From positions 98,934,428-98,998,427 of the forward strand of contig OX377205.1 in the NCBI GenBank assembly GCA_947396885.1: a DNA stretch of 64,000 bases. The letters run 5' to 3'. Made by a program: the position numbers and the translations under genes. Shown here in pieces: positions 38,101 to 45,108 of this stretch (position 1 is the stretch's first letter; each line of letters starts with the position of its first letter). Source of the DNA: Heligmosomoides polygyrus polygyrus (Eukaryota > Nematoda > Chromadorea > Rhabditida > Heligmosomidae). The notes under the pieces were generated by a model. That model was not told where the DNA came from and made no database searches. It saw only the letters and a program-made list of their open reading frames with translations.

Positions 38101-41100
38101 CAAGTGGGATCCAGGCCGCAGCATGAGAAAGATGGCATCCGAGCTCAATGTATCGGCTACGACAATGAAGCGAGTTGCTAAGAATGAACTTGGACTATAC
38201 CCCTACAAGTTCCGTCAACTGCACGGACAAACGCCTGTACAGATGGAAGGAAGAAGAAAAAATGTCCAAAACTCCTCGAGCGGCACGACCACTGCACGAC
38301 GCTCTTCACCGATGAGAAACTTTTCTCAATTGAGCGGTCTTTTGACCGCCAAAACTCGCGGTTATTGGCTGACAGTGGTGAGGATGCAGACATCGTTAAC
38401 AGAAACTCTCTTGCAGCTTCTCTGTTGGTTTGGGCCGGAGTTTGCGCCACAAGACGGACACGATCGGTTTTCGTTGGAAAAGGAGCCAAGGCCAAAGGTC
38501 GTCTGCTGGCTGTTATTCGTGTAGCAGGGATCATATTGAATGATATTTATTTTGCGTGTTAACTAGGTTGTTACTAAATTGTTGAGGAAGTCTCGCTGTT
38601 CCCTGATAAATGCCGCGTGAGTAATTAATTCTCTTTTTATTGAGTGACCATATTTATGGCGCACCTTGTAAAAGGAGGGTCAGCGAGAGTAGTCACTGAT
38701 TGCAGTTAATATTGTTGTACATTTTTTCGCTTTTGTTCAAATTTAATGATTCTCATTCTCCGTATCGACGTCTTTCGTTCGTGCGTTTAAATGTGCGCAA
38801 CTCCCTTCTATGCCATCGCCTGAGGTACGTACCAGTTCAAAGAGGCCTTTGAGATATGGGACCCGTCTTGGGGTCGTGTGCTTACCAGGAGACAACATCA
38901 ACGATAGGTCGGAACGACCCAAGTGTTGTATAAGGGCAGAATCGCCTCTCTCTGGGAAACAACAAAATGCGCATATCTCTACCCCAATACAACTCTGCGC
39001 AGAGTTAAGGACGACGGAAGATGGGCCGTTGGCGGCGTTAACCCTCTCCATGCACGCGGAGGGCGGGCTCAAGTTGACTGGAAACAGCGATGACGAGCGA
39101 GAGATGGTGGTGCAGTGAGTAGAGGGGAGGCGTAATCCTCATAGCCGCTGTTTCCAGCCAACTTGAGCCGGCCATCAGCCTGCAGGCACAGGGTTAATGC
39201 CACCAACAGTCCAACTTCCGTCGTCCCTAACTCTGCGAAGAGTTGTATTGAGGTCGAGATATTTGCATTTTGTTGTTTCCCAGGGAGAGGCCATTCTGCC
39301 CATATACAACACATTGGCCGATCCGACCTACCATTGAGATAGTTTCTGTTTAGAAGGTCATAGGCTTGGCGCATATTACAATTCGCATGCAAGACATCCT
39401 CGCAGAAAGGATTTCATATGCGCTTTATGTTCTTTTTGCGATTTTAACAGCCTTTGCAAATTATTTTTTCTCCCACTATATGAAAAAATATGGGCTACTC
39501 TTCGACGAAACTATTTTTCCATTCAAGTGAACCAGGCAATGAACTTACAACGATCTCAGTTTATCTAATTCCAAACTGGAGTTTCTACATTACTCACAAA
39601 TGGATTGAAAAACGCTCAAACCGAACATATGCCATGTAATCTGGCTTAATCTACAGTATTCGTTTTGTTTATTATTTATGGCGCACAGTTTGTGTAATAA
39701 ATAAATAAATAAATCTGGTCCCGGGAAACAAGCGGATACATATTGAAGAAGCTTTGATCGTTTCGGAACAAAGCTTTTGTGGGGTCTGTGTCGTTCTACC
39801 TTATGCCTTTAGCGGCTCTCTGAAATGATGAGCGCAATCATATATTCTGATTGTCATCTCTCTTATTATGCAACTTCATAGCCATACAAATATTATGACT
39901 AAGTTTTTCTACGAAGCACAGAACTGCTATTTTCGGATAGCTGACTTGTTGTCACTTTTAGGACCTGCTTTTTAGGTGTAGAATTCACATTTATTCTAGC
40001 TTCAATGCTCGCTCCAAAAACTCAAAAAATGAGATGAATCCCCTAATCATATTGAAGATGCCATTTCTCTGATTCTGCAGACGATTGGTCGTCTGAGTGG
40101 TGTTGTCACTTCTTCCAGCTGCAAGTGCTTATTCCAGGAACACGCCAAACAATTAGAGGAGACAGTGAGCAGCTTCAAGATGTTCCGAAGTCGCAAAGTA
40201 GGCGGCACCGAGGGCAGCAGCGCCCTCGGCAGACTCCGAGCGATGACCGGAGGGCGGAAAGTAGCTCGAGTCGAGGATCCGTCAGTAGTTTCTGCAGTAA
40301 GTAGTTGTTCATATGGAATTCTATAGAAAGTATTCATATAATATTTGACACTCGTGTTTATTTCATTCTCACATATGCCCTAGAAAATTATCCTGCCCTG
40401 CGTCCGAGTGAGCAGTACCCTGGTTTGTGACAAGGCTGAGGGCTCTTACTATTAGGTCATTATGAATGAAATGGCCGATTTTGAGCCAGAACTTTGGTTT
40501 ATTATTTCTCAACCAACAGACAATGTAATCATGCAGAATATGCGCCTTAACCATCTACATATCTCTGCCATCTTCACGCTAATTTGCCCATTCCGGAAGC
40601 TTAGAGCCCGGAGGGCGAGAAGCGATGAAATCTGAAGCATTTTCCACATTCACTTGAGAATTGAATTTTTTATCCTGTAAGAAGTGGACCAATGCTTGGG
40701 GGATGTGGTAGTCAGTTGGTGCGAGATGCGAGTCGCTGCGAGGGTGAATACGGCGGGTGAATGAGTTGTTCCGCATCCAGCTCCTGCAGTTTCATCAACG
40801 TTGTCTGTGTGACGTGTGGTCGTGCGTTGTCTTGCATAAGTATTAGGCTGTCGCCGTCAACCAATCTTGGGTGCTTAATTGCAAGCTTCCTCATCGTATC
40901 GTCCAACTGGTTACAGTAGACGTCCGCAGTTACCAATTCACCAGGTCTCATGAATTTGTAGTGGATGATTCCATAGGTATACCATCTAACAGACGCCATC
41001 AACTCTTTTGGTGGATGTTGGGCTTCGGACTGCGCTTCGGACTTCATCTTTATCCATCGTGCCTAACTCTTAGGCCCCGTTTATACTTCCAATGCCGAGC

Positions 41101-42264
41101 GACACGACGCCACGCATTGTGGCCAAATTGATCGATCGCGTCGCACGATCAATATGGCCACAATACGTGGCGTCGTATCGCTCGGCGTCGGAAGTATAAA
41201 CGGGGCCTTAGGCTTATGTTATACTTCTGCGACGCTGTTAACGGCGACGTCGGGGACGGTGTTGACGAAGCTGCTACTCAGTGCGTAGCAACCCGTGCAA
41301 CACTGTCGCCGACGTCGCCGAAGTATAACATAAGGCTTACGGTTGTCGACCCCATTTTTCATTACAGGTAACAATGCGATGTGAAAATGGTTCGGTTTTT
41401 TGAAGTGAGAGCAAAGAAAGACAAGAGTCGAAACGACTTCTGCTGCTCGTTCAGATCGTGTGGTACCCATTGATCCAGCTTCTTTACTCTGCCGATTTGC
41501 TTCAAATGGTCCAATATTGTGCGGATAGAGACCTTGGACCTTCCTGCTTATTCACTTGTAGTTTGAGATGTATCGCCTTCAACTATAGCTTCCAATTCAT
41601 CGTTATCCACCTTTGACACAGGTTCCCCGCGTGGCTCATTTTCAAGATTAAAATCGCTAGATAGAAACTTCTCGAACCATCGACGTACTGTGCATTCGCC
41701 AACCTCGCCGAAAACCTCATCAATATTCCGGACCGCCTGCGATGCCTTGCTCTCTCGACGGATCTCGTATTCGAAAACAGCACGAATTTTCAATTTTTCC
41801 ATGATTTCGAAAAGCTGCTCTGAAACCGACACTTTGAAAGACCGCTTCAAAGCCAAACAATAGGTCAAAAGTGTGAGAGTGTACCTTCAGAACAGAGAAA
41901 AATCCGGCACCGTAGAAGTGTTGTTGCCTGAAATACCAACTCTGAACTTTAACATTGACAAAATCGGCCACATCATACTTAACAACCTAATACATGTATG
42001 AGTTGAGGCTAGAAATACTTGATAATACTATCCAATGGTGTGTAGTACATGAAAGCGAAATGAAATAAATAGCAATAAATGTTCCAGGAGTTGGCGATAG
42101 TCGATCAAGAGTACGATGTTTCGGATCGGAGGTCTAATTTCCTAGAAAATCTAAAGGCGGTATGTTTTCTTATTTCTCAGATTTTATTAACACATACGAA
42201 CGAAAATGACCAAATATGCATAGGCAGTCTTTGTCGAGAGCACGAAAAGCCGTTGCTGGAGTAG
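18440..42264 (+). CDS. DEG/ENaC-family sodium channel subunit (whole gene)
   Basis: Multi-exon gene for a two-transmembrane amiloride-sensitive-type channel subunit of the plasma membrane; such subunits assemble as trimers and pass Na+. Seen in the joined exons, in order: the NTTMHGPKRI gating His-Gly motif, TM1 (WSFFFWILMVIFSVALLI), the post-TM1 FPVITFCNFNP block, TGDFSDDLLDY, FACEEEMVLC...GRQFNCCQY, VIMDAHLEEQFDG, FENGFRYYVH, ISVSP, GNCTSEWPPGF, a cysteine-rich stretch, NSYGQGFSNGALSWLHRKN, and the pre-TM2/TM2 block GGNMGMFLGMSLITVIEIL with the GxS filter as GMS. The tail continues KQLEETVSSFKMFRSRKVG. Exon phases agree throughout except between 23447 and 25899, where roughly 15-30 residues are unaccounted for. 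Exons at 18440, 20392 and 42088 are tentative. It resembles the nematode FLR-1/ACD-type subunits most, but I cannot assign an orthologue. Confidence 0.88.
18673..18990. mobile_element. MITE family D palindrome with family C nested inside
   Basis: Outer ends GGCTTGTTCATACTTCGCGA and TCACGAAGTATGAACAGG. A complete family C element sits inside at 18784-18917. Confidence 0.75.
18784..18917. mobile_element. MITE family C palindrome, nested
   Basis: Ends GATCGTTTAGTGTGCATGCG and CGCGTGCACACTAAACGTTC, inverted and near-perfect. Confidence 0.75.
19102..19219. mobile_element. MITE family A palindrome
   Basis: Contains CTTTATACTTCCGACGTCGA and, inverted, CGTCGGAGTATAAACGAGGC with the family ATCGATCGATT centre. 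Confidence 0.7.
19288..19586 (-). mobile_element. tRNA-derived SINE, copy 3
   Basis: Flanked by the 11-bp duplication GCCGTTACAAG at 19277-19287 and 19587-19597. Tail repeats (ATAAAGG) at the low-coordinate end. Confidence 0.9.
19913..20080. mobile_element. family H palindromic element, copy 1
   Basis: Ends GGGGCCAGATTCGTCAACGA and CGTTGATGAATCCGACCCC. The inner CAGATAACGCGGCTTAT is repeated inverted. Further copies at 31728 (truncated) and 61338. Confidence 0.8.
20101..20271 (-). pseudogene. RTE-type LINE, C-terminal fragment
   Basis: 57 uninterrupted minus-strand codons: LRQRLKIRDAVTWANSSKIR then WAGHVMRFADIRLTRVVNDW and IPRDVKRTTGR. This block is the usual C-terminal end of RTE-clade endonuclease/reverse-transcriptase proteins. 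The catalytic domains are absent, so it is a dead fragment. Confidence 0.75.
20392..20473 (+). CDS. DEG/ENaC candidate exon 2
   Basis: Begins after CATTTCTTTCTGCAG and encodes EPIQKAKRPRKRRRKKLKNK... ending CAA C before a GTCAGT donor (phase 1), which supplies the missing base of the next exon (C + AC = His). Basic, consistent with a cytoplasmic N-terminus. The donor is imperfect. Confidence 0.45.
21072..22454. mobile_element. FB1: large foldback with tRNA-like arms
   Basis: Left end CTAACAAGGGAACTGTCTGA pairs with the right end CAGGCAGTTCCGTTGTAG. Each arm carries a tRNA-like pair: A-box TGGCGCAGTGGTAGAG (21233-21248) and B-box GGGTTCGGTTCCC (21275-21287), with complements at 22241-22256 and 22202-22214. 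The interior has a decayed copy of the acidic ORF found intact in FB2. It lies in the intron before the exon at 22640. Confidence 0.85.
21719..21960 (+). pseudogene. decayed copy of foldback acidic ORF
   Basis: Starts MSAYPRVVIHLLTLKCRSPL and matches the FB2 protein (47827) through ...EIKLTERIVGILRD, then meets a TGA and changes frame. Homology continues in the DNA to ACCACGTTTTCGG. Function unknown. Confidence 0.75.
22640..22794 (+). CDS. DEG/ENaC exon: His-Gly motif and TM1
   Basis: Acceptor TAATTTCAG, donor GTGAGT, ends in phase 0. Encodes NTTMHGPKRIYYGKKW and the first membrane segment. The HG pair is the conserved N-terminal gating motif of the family. Confidence 0.9.
22942..23029 (+). 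CDS. DEG/ENaC exon: post-TM1 block
   Basis: Acceptor CGTTGCAG, donor GTGAGT, ends in phase 1. Encodes VTFSIKQDGLDFPVITFCNF then NPVRKSYIH, the family's conserved first extracellular block. Confidence 0.92.
23341..23447 (+). CDS. DEG/ENaC exon: finger-region start
   Basis: Acceptor GTGCTTTTCAG, donor GTAGGT, phases 1 to 0. Encodes QINQTGDFSDDLLDYMMKF then LTDPYTLYGAADRANLH. Confidence 0.9.
23655..23815. repeat. degenerate (ACGC)n/(AC)n low-complexity tract
   Basis: Imperfect ACGC/ACAC units for about 160 bases within an intron. Confidence 0.85.
23820..25898. other. intron; one coding segment not located
   Basis: No exon could be confirmed. A 31-base block at 23525-23555 (YGHLTKNDKE after TATCTAG) is coding-like, but its phase does not meet the next exon. 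GC-rich 24000-24165 and an 11-G run near 24801 are present. Confidence 0.35.
25899..26015 (+). CDS. DEG/ENaC exon: CEEE...GRQFNCC block
   Basis: Encodes FVLSFACEEEMVLCSVAGRQ and FNCCQYVLPILTNLGKCY, conserved disulphide-forming segments. Donor GTACAG, phase 2. The 5' boundary is set at ATCCTTAAAG because an in-frame TAA lies just upstream; TATTAAG at 25911 is an alternative. Confidence 0.85.
26063..26128. repeat. (CT)n microsatellite
   Basis: Near-perfect CT dinucleotide run in an intron, with single-base interruptions. Confidence 0.95.
26257..26322 (+). CDS. DEG/ENaC exon: KQTGSG block
   Basis: Acceptor GATTATTTTAG, donor GTGGGT, phases 2 to 2. Encodes SMNIHQSDKIWMQKQTGSGV then TAG, continuing GKCY and leading into VQVIMDAHLEEQ. 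Confidence 0.88.
26505..26900 (+). pseudogene. mariner transposase fragment
   Basis: First part reads FDLEDEPVPGRRKSQDDY and TTIRKIAVDMDA. After a frameshift near 26640 it reads TVSKHPDSIGAVKKKLTRIP, HDLTREQRLTRFNIYSNL and TVDEKWVLYNNRKREY, the block holding the first catalytic Asp. The C-terminal third is missing and no terminal repeats were found. Dead relic in an intron. Confidence 0.85.
27327..28055. repeat. repeat M, copy 1
   Basis: Shares, in order, CACCGGAGGG, CCCAGATCTTACCTAAC, CGTATTGCC, AGGTGAGCGTAGTGCTCAC and GAGGAGCGATCGCG with the copy at 34665-36342. The class is unknown; neither copy shows a coding motif. Confidence 0.75.
28618..28670 (+). CDS. DEG/ENaC exon: VIMDAHLEEQ block
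   Basis: Acceptor GTTGTTTTTAG, donor GTGAGT, phases 2 to 1. Encodes GVQVIMDAHLEEQFDGSD. The alternative acceptor at 28624 would break phase, which decides the start. Confidence 0.9.
28940..29085 (+). CDS. DEG/ENaC exon: palm-domain block
   Basis: Acceptor GCTGTTCAG, donor GTAAGA, phases 1 to 0. Encodes FYDSFENGFRYYVHPAQAIP and SEGISVSPTCRVYSAISVNT. Confidence 0.93.
29149..29317 (+). CDS. DEG/ENaC exon: cysteine-rich block
   Basis: Acceptor CGTTACAG, donor GTAGTT, phases 0 to 1. Encodes YGNCTSEWPPGFSSGALPYS and CDSVCKADYFNAKCGCSPFA, with the conserved cysteines. Confidence 0.93.
29318..29378. repeat. (TTA)n-rich tract
   Basis: Degenerate ATT/ACT trinucleotides right after a splice donor. 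Confidence 0.8.
29379..30209. other. intron sequence, nothing recognised
   Basis: No exon, ORF with motif or repeat identified. Confidence 0.4.
30210..30575 (+). mobile_element. 3' end of the CR1-type LINE with (CATA)n tail
   Basis: From GAGCAGGCACAGAATTTGG onward it matches the 3' end of the LINE at 641-2340. The UTR ends CATGGTCACCCATGTAATAA and passes directly into about 120 bp of (CATA)n, the element's likely 3' tail expanded as a microsatellite. Confidence 0.85.
30629..30763. mobile_element. MITE family B palindrome
   Basis: Ends CCCTAGTTTATACTTGTGCC and GACGCAAGTATAAACTAGGG, inner ATAGATATCGATTTATCGCG. Confidence 0.8.
30804..31098 (-). mobile_element. tRNA-derived SINE, copy 4
   Basis: Flanked by the 12-bp duplication TATGTGGAAATA at 30792-30803 and 31099-31110. 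Two GGATAAA tail repeats. Confidence 0.92.
31372..31440 (+). CDS. DEG/ENaC exon: CTPFQT block
   Basis: Acceptor TAAATTTTAG, donor GTAGGT, phases 1 to 1. Encodes VYAMCTPFQTVRCIDDHIRK then TVDG. Confidence 0.9.
31728..31857. mobile_element. family H palindrome, truncated copy 2
   Basis: Left end GGGTCGGATTCATCATTCAC; the palindrome stops at GTGAATTCTCTGTT, without the terminal part. Confidence 0.7.
31926..32030. mobile_element. MITE family C, partial
   Basis: Holds GTACGCGACACGCGACGCGA and TCGATATGGGGGCTTATCAT; the right terminus is gone. Confidence 0.55.
32031..32859. other. intron sequence; possible old protein relic on minus
   Basis: A minus-strand open stretch at about 32040-32196 reads KGKWRGRHIHDILPRSNF and YEVIPRCLTEKDRRMRIDE, which is protein-like, but I do not recognise it. 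The rest shows nothing. Confidence 0.3.
32860..33204 (-). pseudogene. LINE (endonuclease/RT) C-terminal fragment
   Basis: Minus-strand 114 codons: RRVNAFHCKCLRQIMKIR, RLTNEEVLRRC, LLLLRHFLRMPVHRFP and GKRARGRPGSNWRRM. This pattern is the C-terminal region of many metazoan non-LTR endonuclease/reverse-transcriptase proteins. No RT or endonuclease core is next to it. Confidence 0.75.
33340..33476. mobile_element. MITE family A palindrome
   Basis: Ends GGCCCGTTTATACTTCGATG and CGAAGGTATAAACGGAGCC, preceded by TAA and followed by TGA, a mutated duplication. Confidence 0.8.
33576..33732 (+). CDS. DEG/ENaC exon: thumb/wrist block
   Basis: Acceptor CCTAGTTTCAG, donor GTAGAT, phases 1 to 2. Encodes IPKCDQCKIECQSTAYHAY and NSYGQGFSNGALSWLHRKN then SSWSKPHIR. 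Confidence 0.93.
34665..36342. repeat. repeat M, copy 2 (split by family E)
   Basis: Collinear with 27327-28055 once the insertion 35105-36054 is removed: GTCGTGGTGAG before it and GCCGGGGTGAGCG after it match the uninterrupted copy. Confidence 0.75.
35105..36054. mobile_element. MITE family E-ended insertion, 950 bp
   Basis: Ends GGCGCCTTTTATACTCCCGC and GCAAGTATAAAAGGCGCC, flanked by TAA at 35102-35104 and 36055-36057. The interior includes inner GTATAAAAGCG and GCGGCGCG palindromic blocks, so it is composite. Confidence 0.85.
36575..36867 (+). mobile_element. tRNA-derived SINE, copy 5 (reference orientation)
   Basis: Starts GGGCGCGTGTAGCGCAGTCG, with A-box TAGCGCAGTCGG, then B-box GGTTCGGATTTCC near 36636, and ends GCCGTCCTTTATCC plus a T-rich tail. 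Flanked by the 12-bp duplication TATATCCGGCAC at 36563-36574 and 36868-36879. Transcribed by RNA polymerase III in intact families. The tail ends 28 bases before the next exon. Confidence 0.93.
36896..36987 (+). CDS. DEG/ENaC exon: pre-TM2 block
   Basis: Acceptor GTGGACTTTCAG, donor GTAAGT, phases 2 to 1. Encodes RANFVTINVFYRDMSFMQYS and TEKTSLTETLS. Confidence 0.92.
37156..37301 (+). CDS. DEG/ENaC exon: TM2 and selectivity filter
   Basis: Acceptor GTACTTCAG, phase 1 to 0. Encodes DIGGNMGMFLGMSLITVIEI and LMYLSKVGWITLSKKRRYYM then YKKKEKEM. GMS is the GxS filter position. The donor GTTCGT is weak, but the next exon joins in frame. Confidence 0.93.
37408..37514. repeat. short palindrome, family I
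   Basis: CCGCTTACCGCCCGCTAACG on the left and CGTTAGAGGGCGGTAAGCGG on the right. Confidence 0.7.
37746..38668 (+). mobile_element. mariner/Tc1 element, internally deleted
   Basis: Terminal repeats CAGGGTGCGCCATAAATATG and CATATTTATGGCGCACCTTG, TA on both sides. At 923 bp it is shorter than a full element of about 1.3 kb. Intron insertion. Confidence 0.92.
38087..38560 (+). pseudogene. mariner/Tc1-type transposase, broken
   Basis: First frame: WDPGRSMRKMASELNVSATT and LGLYPYKFRQLHG, the second helix-turn-helix. After a frameshift near 38240 the LFTDEKLFSIE block with the first catalytic Asp is seen. The last frame reads NRNSLAASLLVWAGVCATR, VFVGKGAKAKGRL. The QDxAPxH and third-Asp blocks are absent, so the enzyme cannot work. 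Confidence 0.88.
38893..39345. mobile_element. FB4: small foldback related to FB3
   Basis: Left ATAGGTCGGAACGACCCAAG and right-end complement GGTAGGTCGGATCGGCC. Arms share CTCTGCG(C/A)AGAGTT and TGGGAAACAACAAAATGC with FB3 at 43489-45108. Confidence 0.75.
39346..40137. other. intron sequence, nothing recognised
   Basis: Apart from an (AAAT)n run at about 39697 no element is recognised. A 260-base open frame starting at 40081 overlaps the next exon but lacks a matching phase. Confidence 0.4.
40138..40296 (+). CDS. DEG/ENaC exon: cytoplasmic tail
   Basis: Acceptor GCTTATTCCAG, donor GTAAGT, phase 0 to 0. Encodes EHAKQLEETVSSFKMFRSRK then VGGTEGSSALGRLRAMTGG, directly following KKKEKEM. If the donor were not used, a TAG at 40324 would end the protein 9 codons later. 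Confidence 0.82.
41073..41207. mobile_element. MITE family A palindrome (best copy)
   Basis: Ends GGCCCCGTTTATACTTCCAA and GTCGGAAGTATAAACGGGGC (then C), flanked by TTA at 41070-41072 and 41208-41210. Inserted in the mariner gene. Confidence 0.93.
41211..41336. mobile_element. MITE family F palindrome
   Basis: Ends GGCTTATGTTATACTTCTGC and CGAAGTATAACATAAGGC, TTA at 41208-41210 and 41337-41339. Shares its left TTA with family A. Confidence 0.92.
42088..42264 (+). CDS. DEG/ENaC candidate last exon
   Basis: Acceptor AAATGTTCCAG, phase 0, open to TAG at 42262. Encodes ELAIVDQEYDVSDRRSNFLE ... CREHEKPLLE. Contains a 21-base GT...AG block (42160-42180) that is in frame whether kept or removed; it is too short for a normal intron. 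The assignment rests on phase and position only. Confidence 0.45.
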   Translation, partial: ELAIVDQEYDVSDRRSNFLENLKAVCFLISQILLTHTNENDQICIGSLCREHEKPLLE

Positions 42265-42439
42265 ATACCTTCTGATAACGATTTATTTAATGATGGCGTT
42301 TCAACTGAATCCTCGCTGTAGGATGGTCAAATGTAATGCAAACCTTCTCGATAACTTGGTGACGAAATCAAGGAGAAATGACACGCTCCATTAGTTTTAA
42401 TCCACCTCAAACCGTGGTTAATCGAGTCTGCCAGACTAC

Positions 42440-42572
42440 GGCCCGTTTATACTTCCGACGCCGAGCGGCGCGATGGCATGTATAGCCGCTAAATTGAGCA
42501 ATCGCGTCGCTCGATCAATATGGCTACCATACGTGGCGTCACGTCGCTCGGCGTCGAAGTATAAACGGGCCC
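42440..42572. mobile_element. MITE family A palindrome
   Basis: Ends GGCCCGTTTATACTTCCGAC and GTCGAAGTATAAACGGGCC; TAA follows. Confidence 0.85.
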
Positions 42573-43488
42573 TAACATGTTAAGCCAGTTTTCGGCGGTT
42601 CAGTTTTCGATGCGTGTCCTTGATACACACACGCAAGATGTCGTTCGACGATTTCTTCTCAAACTTGGGTAATTAAACCGCTGTAACCATAAATACATAA
42701 AAATAAATCATATGAGAGCACAACGCATGAGAAAGTTAATGAACGGGGGCAATGGGATGAACACAGTATGCTTTTCCCTGGTGACCTTTTATAATGATTT
42801 TTGTTTCCCAAGCGCAAAAATTCTTATACCGATCTACTCCTTTCTAAAATCCCACGGATAGTTTCTATGATTGCGAGAAAGTCGAGACACGTATAATTTT
42901 GCAATACCAAATGTAAAATCGAGGCAATCTTCCATAAAATCTCCAGGTAATTTAGATTTTCACCACCAACTAAGCAAACACCACGAAATATGCACTGTTG
43001 AAGTGCATTCCGCCATCTCCCCACGAAATGGTCTCAGGCATATGTCTAAACGACGAAAATGAATGCCACTGCGAGAATCTTAACCCTTCAGGTGGTAGAA
43101 AGTGTGTTCAATTTTCGCAGAGTCCTTGAACCTACTGAATTACGGGTGGGGAAGCTGAAAGTTTGCTATGGAATCGAGCAGTCGCGCAATGCAATGTCTT
43201 CCAAAGGTCAAATATGTAGAAAAATGCAAAAATACTGCCCTGTCAAGGAGTCAAACATCTGACCCCGCGACTATGGAGCAGTATCTTTGCGTTTTTTCCA
43301 TATTCGAGGTTTGGAAGCCATTGTGTTGTGCGACAGTGCGACTCCATAGCGAACTTTCAGCCTCCTCACCCCGAACTCGGTAGGTTCAAGGGCTTTGCAA
43401 AAAATGGAACGTATTCTTCTACTATTTGAAGAGTGGAGATTCTCGCAGTGGCATTCATCTTCTCCGTTGCAGACGTGTGCCTGACCTG
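42573..43488. other. no gene recognised
   Basis: Short ORFs without motifs. Confidence 0.4.
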
Positions 43489-45108
43489 GATACTATCTCA
43501 ACGGTAGGTCGGAACGGCGCAAGTGCTGTATATGGGCAGAACCGCCTCTTCCTGGGAAGTAACAAACTGCAGGTATCTCAACCCCAGTACAATTCTGCGC
43601 AGAGTTAGGGGCGACGGAAGCCGCATGTTGATTCACGTGCTCCCCAGCTGACGGGCGCATGGGATGAGGGCTCGCGGATCAGCGCAGTGCACAAGTGGCG
43701 TAGTAGGGAAGCGCTCGGGATCGAGAGCGAGGGGTCGAGGGTTTGGATCCCGCAGACTGCGTTTGTTTTGCACTTTTGCAAAATCCATGTCTGTCATATA
43801 GAATCCACCTAGGGGTGTATAGGGTGTTATAGAGCATGTTTACATAGAACGTATGGTTCAAACTACAGATCAGCTAAAATGTTAACTTCTATGTGTCACT
43901 TGTTTGAAGCCTATTTTGTGTGATCGTAGTTATGTAACGATAGATATTTTGTGGCACTAGTTGAAAGTTCTGACTCCATCGACAAGACTTCGGTCAAGAA
44001 AAATCCCTCTGAAGCTTTGTCTAGATAGTTGTGGTGCTGATCACGAATCTGACATCCGTTTTTCACGATTCGGTCGGAGACCACCCATACCGTTAACAAA
44101 CGTGGTCCACTCATGGTCACCGATTTCGCTGAAACTTCGTCTAGGGGGGTTATTTGGGGTGCTGATCACGAATCGGACATCCGTTTTTCACGATTCTGTC
44201 TCTACCTGCCGTCACCGGCAGAAACATTAAGAATGTAATCCTGTGCCTTCCTGTATCTATATTATCCAGCCGAATCGTGAAGAACGGATATCAGATTCGT
44301 GATCGGCACCTCAAATTACCCCTAGACAAAGTTTCAGTGAAATCGGTGACCCTACCTGGACCATTCTTTTTAACGGTATCGGAGATATGTTGTATTAAAC
44401 ATGCTCTATAACACCCTGTAGTACCCCTAGGTGGATTACCTATATGATAAACATGTATTTTGCTAAAGTGCAAAACAAACGCAGTCTGCGGGATCCAAAC
44501 CCTCGACCTCTCGCTCGCGATCCCGAGCGCTTCTCTACCACGCCACCTGTGCACTCCACCCATCCTCGATACCAGCCCTCATCCCGCGCGCGCCCGCCAG
44601 CTGTGGAGCACGTGAATCAGCAGGGCGCCAACACGCGGCTTCCGTCGCCCCTAAGGCCTCGTGCATACTTCCCGTCGCCGCGATGGGATCGCAGCGATGA
44701 GTTTTGCAGAGCGACGCGAAAGAATTTGAATTTCTCTGTGCTGGTCGCATCGCCCATCGCTTTGCAAGGGAGCGCGACGGCGATCGTCCAGGAACAACGC
44801 TAAACACCGCGCGCGGCGCGAAAAAGTATGCCAGGCCCGCGATGGGCGCGGGAAGCCATCGCGCATGCCGACCGTCACTGTTGCGGCGGCCGCGGCGAAG
44901 TTTCCATTGACTATTCGACCGCGTGCGGCGGAATGGCCATGAACTGAGCGCCGCGATGGCATCGCAGCGATGGAAGTATGCCCCCGGCCTAACTCTGCGC
45001 AGAGCTGCATTGGGGTCAAGATACCTGCAGTTTGTTACTTCCCAGGAAGAGGCCGTTCTGCCCATATACAGCACTTGTGCCGTTCCGACCTACCGTTGAG
45101 ATAGTATC
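43489..45108. mobile_element. FB3: large foldback with tRNA-like arms
   Basis: Ends GATACTATCTCAACGGTAGG and CCTACCGTTGAGATAGTATC, exact inverses. Arms extend at least 350 bp each with further inverted homology up to a loop near 44200-44270. Each arm has a tRNA-like pair: TGGCGTAGTAGGGAAG plus GGGTTTGGATCCC on the left (43696, 43738), complements at about 44530 and 44489. A tandem duplication lies inside the left arm. The right arm carries a nested MITE. No ORF with a motif. Confidence 0.88.
44655..44989. mobile_element. MITE family G, nested in FB3
   Basis: Ends GGCCTCGTGCATACTTCCCG and GATGGAAGTATGCCCCCGGC (then C), TAA at 44652-44654 and 44990-44992. Inner GATGG(G/C)ATCGCAGCGATG repeats. 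Confidence 0.88.

Larger units (their letters stand above)
40575..41802 (-). pseudogene. mariner transposase, broken by MITE insertion
   Basis: Minus strand in order: MEKLKIRAVFEYEIRRESKA and TVRRWFEKFLSSDFNLENEP (helix-turn-helix), then a degraded middle, the insertion, then LMASVRWYTYGIIHYKF, SLILMQDNARPHVTQTTLMK (second catalytic Asp) and the PPYSP...APTDYHI region (third Asp). Several frameshifts, so no intact enzyme. Confidence 0.92.
40452..41990 (-). mobile_element. mariner element carrying two nested MITEs
   Basis: Terminal repeats TTAGGTCATTATGAATGAAA (plus, left) and TTAGGTTGTTAAGTATGATG (minus, right), both reaching GGCCGATTTTG; TA flanks. 1,539 bp, or about 1.27 kb after removing the MITEs at 41073-41336. 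Confidence 0.93.

Noticed and set aside
40081..40303. Alternative last exon in the frame ending SSSSRGSVSSFCSK
   Set aside because: Its frame does not follow KKKEKEM in phase, while the other frame gives the expected KQLEETVSSFKMF tail.
44535..45074. 179-codon minus ORF
   Set aside because: Covers the arm of FB3 and the nested family G MITE; it is GC-rich without a motif.
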